Assembly (NCBI GenBank): GCA_018240405.1
Contig: JAFEFW010000651.1
Location: 1-34,758 of the forward strand
Direction: 5' to 3'
DNA from: Pseudomonadota bacterium
Lineage (GTDB): Bacteria > Pseudomonadota > Alphaproteobacteria > Acetobacterales > Acetobacteraceae
DNA: 34,758 nucleotides
The notes under the pieces are model-generated. The model ran no database searches and had not been told where the DNA came from. It saw nothing but the letters and a program-made list of their open reading frames with translations. Position 1 is the first letter of the stretch. Every line of letters begins with the position of its first letter. A program made the translations under genes and the position numbers. Below, in pieces: positions 31,114 through 34,758 of the stretch.

Positions 31114-33483
31114 TCAGTTCGTTGTCAGGGAGCCGCCGCGATGTGGAAGCTCATCCTCTGCCTGACCGGCGACTGCCATCATGGCGGTGGCCAGGGCGTT
31201 ATCGAACGCATCCTTGCCGAACGGCTTGCGCAGTGTGAAGACCTCGCCGACCGCCGCGGGTCCGTCTGACGTTGCCGAGGCAGAGATCAGCAGGACTGCC
31301 AAATCGGGCCGCGCCTGCCTTGCCCTGGCGATCAACGCCGCACCGGACAAGCCCGGCAGAGAGGCATCCGCGATCAGGACGTCAACCGCACGGTTGGTTG
31401 CCAGGATCTCAATCGCACTGCTCACGCCCGGTGCGGCAATGGTGACATAGCCGGCCTCCGCGGCGAACGCCGTAATGACGGCTTGCGTGTCAGGATCATC
31501 GTCGACCACGAGGAGCGTCGCCGGTCCGGCCGCGAGCGATCGCATCGGCGCCGTCGCCGCGACGACATTGACCGGCGCCCGCCGCAGATACAGCTTGATC
31601 CGCGTGCCTGTTCCGGGTTCGCTTGCAATGGTCATGCCGCCACCCATCTGGCGCATCACCCCGTGCACCATGCTGAGCCCGAGGCCGGTGCCCTTGCCGG
31701 GCTCCTTTGTGGTGAAAAACGGCTCCAGCACACGGGCCAGTATATCGGGCGGCATCCCGCTTCCGGTGTCAGTAACCGTGACGGTCACATAATCCCCCGG
31801 CTTGATCTCGTCGCCTGCCGGTGCAGAAACGACTTCATTGCAGGTTTCAAACGTCAGGCTGCCGCCCAGCGGCATGGCATCACGCGCGTTGATGGCAAGG
31901 TTCATCAAGGCCAGTTCGAATTGATTACGATCGGCGAGCGCCGGCCATAGATCGGGCGCAAGCTGCTGGCCGAGCCGGACGTTAAGGCCAAGGCTGGTGC
32001 TCAGCATCTCCGACAATTCGTTCAGCGACGTATTGATATCGATCGGCCGGCTGGTCAGCGGCTGTTGGCGGGAGAATGCCAGCAGCCGGTCCGTCAGCGC
32101 CTTGCCGCGCTCCGCCGCCCGCAGACCCTGCGCGATCAATCGCTGCGCGCGCTCTGTTTGCCCCTTTTGCCGGGCCAGCAGTTCGAAAAAGCCATGGACA
32201 CCGGTCAATACGTTGTTGAAGTCGTGGGCGACGCCACCGGCCAGTTGGCCGAGCGCTTCCATCTTGCTCGCCTGCCGGGCCGCGGCTTCCAGCCGCCGCC
32301 GCTCCGTAATGTCACGGGCGATGCCGAGAATGCCGACGATCTCGCCGGCTTCACTGCGGAGCGGGAGGTATACGGCGTCATAGGTCACCTTACCGCCAGC
32401 CATGTCCCAGGTTGGTTCAAAACGATATGGCTGGCCGGTGCTGACAACCTGGCGCAGGCCCTGGGTCATCATGGGGCCCTTCTCCGGGCCCAGCATCTCT
32501 TCCGGGGTGTGCCCGCGCAGTTGCTCCAGCGTGACACCGCTGGAAGCCAGAGCGACCGGGTTCGCCGTCACGTAGACAAAGCGGCCGTCCGGCTCGACCC
32601 GCAGATGGAACATGCAATCGGACGCGGTTTCGAAATAGGTCCGGAAGCGGGCTTCGCTTTCGTGCCGGCTGGCCTCCGCTTCCGCCTGCTTGGCGCGCAT
32701 ATCCGCCAGCGCCTGCTGTTGTTCGGTGACGTCGACATTGACCCCGATTACCCGGACCGGTCGCCCTGATGGATCGCGCAGGACCTCGCCCGTGCTGGAG
32801 ATCCAGCGAATCTCCGGCTCGGCCCCCGGGCGTGGACGGACGATGCGGAACAGGCTTTTCAGCGGTGCGATGCCCGCGAGAGCCGCAGTGGCCGCGGCCT
32901 GCGCGGCCGCCCGGTCGTCCGGATGCAGGCTTTCGAGCCAAGTGGTGTAAAGCTCGGCCGGCGGCACGGGGGGCGTTACGCCGTAGATCTCGTACAGGCG
33001 GTCAGACCAGTGCACCGTCTGCGCCCGGATATCCCAGTCCCACGTGCCGATTTCAGCCGAGTCCTGTGCCATGCGAAGCCGGCTCTCCGCTTCCCAGGCG
33101 GCGCGGACGGCCTGGACGTTGCTGACCGCGTAGCGAATGGCGCGGCCAAGCATCTGTGGCGTGAACTCGCCCTTCGGCAGGTAGTCATTGGCGCCGGCCG
33201 CTTCGGCGGAACGGTCAACCTGCGGATGATCGTAACCAGTCAATACGATGATCGGCTTGATCACGCCGCGCTGCCGCGCCGCCTCGATGACGCGAAGTCC
33301 GGTGTCGCCCGGCAGACGGTAATCGACGAAGTAGATGTCGTGGACGTCCGACGCCATCAGGCGATGTCCCTCCGCACTGTCCGCGGCGCGGTCGAGGGCG
33401 GAAAATACGACGCCCGAATCCGCCAGTAGCCGGGCGAACTCTTCGTAATAGGCGGCAGAATCGTCGATCAGCAGGATTCGCAT
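31114..33483 (-). CDS. Hybrid sensor histidine kinase (REC-PAS-PAS-HisKA-HATPase-REC)
   Basis: 789 aa cytoplasmic protein without membrane segments. Domain order: receiver (1-120, MRILLIDDS, Asp54 in YFVDYRLPGD, then LTGY and LPKG), PAS (about 135-255, GTWDWD ... WISSTGEVLRD), a coiled helix, second PAS (about 280-395), HisKA with His420 in GGVAHDFNNVLTG, HATPase (about 505-635, with NLAINARDAMP, DTGSGMPPDILARVLEPFFTTK and GTGLGLSMVHG), and a C-terminal receiver (about 655-770, VVDDDPD, Asp706 in IADASLPG, Lys753). It is the last gene of an operon with an upstream kinase and an Rcp1-like regulator, 17 bp after the latter's stop. The N-terminal receiver suggests phosphate passes in from the partner kinase. 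Confidence 0.94.
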   Translation of the reverse strand: MRILLIDDSAAYYEEFARLLADSGVVFSALDRAADSAEGHRLMASDVHDIYFVDYRLPGDTGLRVIEAARQRGVIKPIIVLTGYDHPQVDRSAEAAGANDYLPKGEFTPQMLGRAIRYAVSNVQAVRAAWEAESRLRMAQDSAEIGTWDWDIRAQTVHWSDRLYEIYGVTPPVPPAELYTTWLESLHPDDRAAAQAAATAALAGIAPLKSLFRIVRPRPGAEPEIRWISSTGEVLRDPSGRPVRVIGVNVDVTEQQQALADMRAKQAEAEASRHESEARFRTYFETASDCMFHLRVEPDGRFVYVTANPVALASSGVTLEQLRGHTPEEMLGPEKGPMMTQGLRQVVSTGQPYRFEPTWDMAGGKVTYDAVYLPLRSEAGEIVGILGIARDITERRRLEAAARQASKMEALGQLAGGVAHDFNNVLTGVHGFFELLARQKGQTERAQRLIAQGLRAAERGKALTDRLLAFSRQQPLTSRPIDINTSLNELSEMLSTSLGLNVRLGQQLAPDLWPALADRNQFELALMNLAINARDAMPLGGSLTFETCNEVVSAPAGDEIKPGDYVTVTVTDTGSGMPPDILARVLEPFFTTKEPGKGTGLGLSMVHGVMRQMGGGMTIASEPGTGTRIKLYLRRAPVNVVAATAPMRSLAAGPATLLVVDDDPDTQAVITAFAAEAGYVTIAAPGVSSAIEILATNRAVDVLIADASLPGLSGAALIARARQARPDLAVLLISASATSDGPAAVGEVFTLRKPFGKDAFDNALATAMMAVAGQAEDELPHRGGSLTTN

Positions 33484-33500
33484 TGACCTGGCCTTTCTGA

Positions 33501-33980
33501 TCAGGCGGCGGCGTCCGCGATGGGCAACTTGGCGGCCTCAAGCCAAAAAGCGCCGAATTTCCGGAACAGTTCAACAAATTCGTCGAACCCACCGGGTTTG
33601 GTCATGAACGCGTTGATGCCGCTGGCATAAGCCTGGACCACCAGCTTCGGGCTGTCCGCGGTCGAAAGTACGATGACCGGCAACATGCACAGTTCGGGAT
33701 CGGCACGAATCTGCCGCAGCACCTCATCGCCGGTCATGCGCGGCATGTTCAGATCCATCAGGATCAGCGCGGGACGCGGCGCGGCGCCCGGTGCGGCGTA
33801 GCGGTCGCGACGCTTCAGGTAGTCTACCGCTTCCTCGCCGTGGGCCACGAAACGGAGCGTGACGTTCCAGTTCAGCTCAGCAAAGACCTCCTGGAGGATC
33901 AGCCGGTCATACCGGTTGTCCTCGGCGACAAGAATCAGAAGCGGCTCGTGGCCTTGAGCCGGAGATGCAGCCGCGTTCAC
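33501..33980 (-). CDS. Response regulator, Rcp1-like stand-alone receiver
   Basis: 159 aa, a single receiver domain with short tails. Acidic pair and Asp: LVAEDNRYDRLIL (Glu-Asp) and LILMDLNMPRMTG with Asp76. Later VIVLSTADSP (Thr/Ser site) and AFMTKPGGFDEFVELF (Lys) complete the set. This branch is the one usually paired with bacteriophytochrome-type kinases, which lack a C-terminal receiver. The start overlaps the stop of the upstream kinase by 4 nt (ATGA), so the two are coupled. It has no output domain and likely passes phosphate to, or competes with, the hybrid kinase downstream. Confidence 0.94.
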   Translation of the reverse strand: MNAAASPAQGHEPLLILVAEDNRYDRLILQEVFAELNWNVTLRFVAHGEEAVDYLKRRDRYAAPGAAPRPALILMDLNMPRMTGDEVLRQIRADPELCMLPVIVLSTADSPKLVVQAYASGINAFMTKPGGFDEFVELFRKFGAFWLEAAKLPIADAAA

Positions 33981-34758
33981 GCCTGCTCTCCGCTCTGTCC
34001 GGGCAGCGGCCGCAGGGGCAAGGTAAAAGTGAACACGGCGCCCTCCCCCGGTTTGCCCACAGCCGTTATTGCACCGCCATGACGATCGATGATTTTCCGG
34101 CAGATGGCCAGGCCGATCCCGCTGCCCTCATAGTCGTCCATGCTGTGCAGTCGCTGGAACGGCTCGAAAATCCGCTCCCGGTGGCGCTCTTCAAAGCCAA
34201 TCCCGTTGTCGGACACGCTGATTTCCAACGCCTGTGAGACTGCCAAACGACCGCCGGGAACAGAGCGGATCGCTGCATTGATAGTAATCACAGGCGGCCG
34301 GTCCGGATGCCGGTACTTGACCGCATTTGAAATCAAATTCTGAAACACCTGGCGAAGCTGCGTCTGATCGCACATCACCACTGGCAGGTTGTCGACAAAC
34401 AGCCTCGCCTTGGCGTCGTCGATGACAACGCCAAGGTCAGCCCGGACGGCAGCCAGCAATTGACCGAGATCCGTCGGCGCAAAGGGCAGCGCATGGCGGC
34501 CCAGCCGGGCGTATTCGGTCAGGTCATTGATCAAGGTGCGCATCCGCTTGGAGGACGTCTCGATCCCCTCAAACCAGCGCGCGGATTTGGCGGCCGCCGA
34601 TGCATCGTCGCCCAAGTCCCGGCGCAGCAGCGTGCTGAATGTCTCGATCTGCCGCAGGGGCTCACGCAGATCGTGCGAAGCGACAAAGGCAAAGGCCTCC
34701 AACTCCTCATTGCTGCGCGACAGGCTGGCATTCATCTGCTCCAACTCCCGAGACCGGC
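33977..34758 (-). CDS. Histidine kinase, phytochrome-like C-terminal part (5' partial)
   Basis: The reading frame is open to the right window edge (RSRELEQM before the first listed start codon), so only the last 260 residues are seen. They hold a coiled helix (RELEQMNASLSRSNEELEAF), the HisKA box (FVASHDLREPLRQIETF), the N-box (QNLISNAVKYRHPD), the G1 box (DNGIGFEERHRERIFEPFQRLH) and the G2 box (GSGIGLAICRKIIDRHGG). The SNEELEAFAFVASHDLREPLR form is common in bacteriophytochromes and PAS kinases. The input domain, which decides between light and another signal, lies outside the window. It is followed by an overlapping Rcp1-like regulator. Confidence 0.93.
   Translation of the reverse strand, partial: RSRELEQMNASLSRSNEELEAFAFVASHDLREPLRQIETFSTLLRRDLGDDASAAAKSARWFEGIETSSKRMRTLINDLTEYARLGRHALPFAPTDLGQLLAAVRADLGVVIDDAKARLFVDNLPVVMCDQTQLRQVFQNLISNAVKYRHPDRPPVITINAAIRSVPGGRLAVSQALEISVSDNGIGFEERHRERIFEPFQRLHSMDDYEGSGIGLAICRKIIDRHGGAITAVGKPGEGAVFTFTLPLRPLPGQSGEQA

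Overview
The window is high-GC bacterial chromosome. Gene families, codon bias and gene arrangement suggest an alphaproteobacterium, most likely Rhodospirillales/Acetobacteraceae. Pointers are an LpxI-type lipid A enzyme, a type II citrate synthase, a zinc-ligand-less PyrC directly behind PyrB, a DUF2478 protein, and an EcfG-like promoter before a stress gene. The taxon is inferred, not proven. Most of the window is housekeeping metabolism, with accessory islands at about 1.5-1.9 kb, 6.4-10 kb and 27.2-28 kb.

Layout. 1-1535: 3' part of a membrane-linked Hsp70/actin-fold ATPase gene, then a decayed VapC-like PIN fragment. 1.9-4.4 kb (minus): lpxI-gloA, terminator, CoA-transferase III. 4.5-6.35 kb (plus): a small ORF, citrate synthase, strong terminator. 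6.4-10 kb: AT-richer segment with a palindrome and an unknown 209-aa protein, then a 762-aa protein built from four exact-length 152-aa repeats. 10-12 kb: divergent GDPD phosphodiesterase and aldo/keto reductase. 12.1-14.5 kb (minus): tRNA-Lys(CTT), pyrB, pyrC. 14.5-18.4 kb (minus): GMC oxidoreductase, DUF2478, TrmO, VOC dioxygenase-like protein. 18.6-22.8 kb (minus): an unknown protein, gap, tkt. 23.1-25.7 kb (minus): EamA transporter and an overlapping trio AhpD-like/GNAT/AzoR. A MocR regulator is divergent from the trio. 27.2-28 kb (plus): MNT/HEPN pair. 28-29 kb (minus): asd. 29.4-30.7 kb (plus): secreted PepSY-like protein plus YflT-type stress protein. 31.1-34.76 kb (minus): phosphorelay operon of histidine kinase (cut by the window edge), Rcp1-like response regulator and hybrid kinase.

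How the genes work together. tkt-gap and gltA are central carbon metabolism. pyrB-pyrC probably forms an aspartate carbamoyltransferase holocomplex in which PyrC is structural. The MocR/AhpD/GNAT/AzoR block looks like a self-contained redox-response unit with an operator candidate in its 75-bp divergent promoter. The secreted/stress gene pair has an EcfG-like promoter and a perfect 8+8 palindrome.

The observations I rate highest are: a Mo-box-like inverted repeat (CGCTAT-N12-ATAGCG) across the promoter of the DUF2478 gene; a HepT-like toxin whose RX4HXY motif reads RX4RXY through a one-base change; the perfectly phased 456-bp repeat gene; and related TTTCAC/GTGAAA palindromes 23 kb apart. I did not find a clearly new multi-gene defence or metabolic system.
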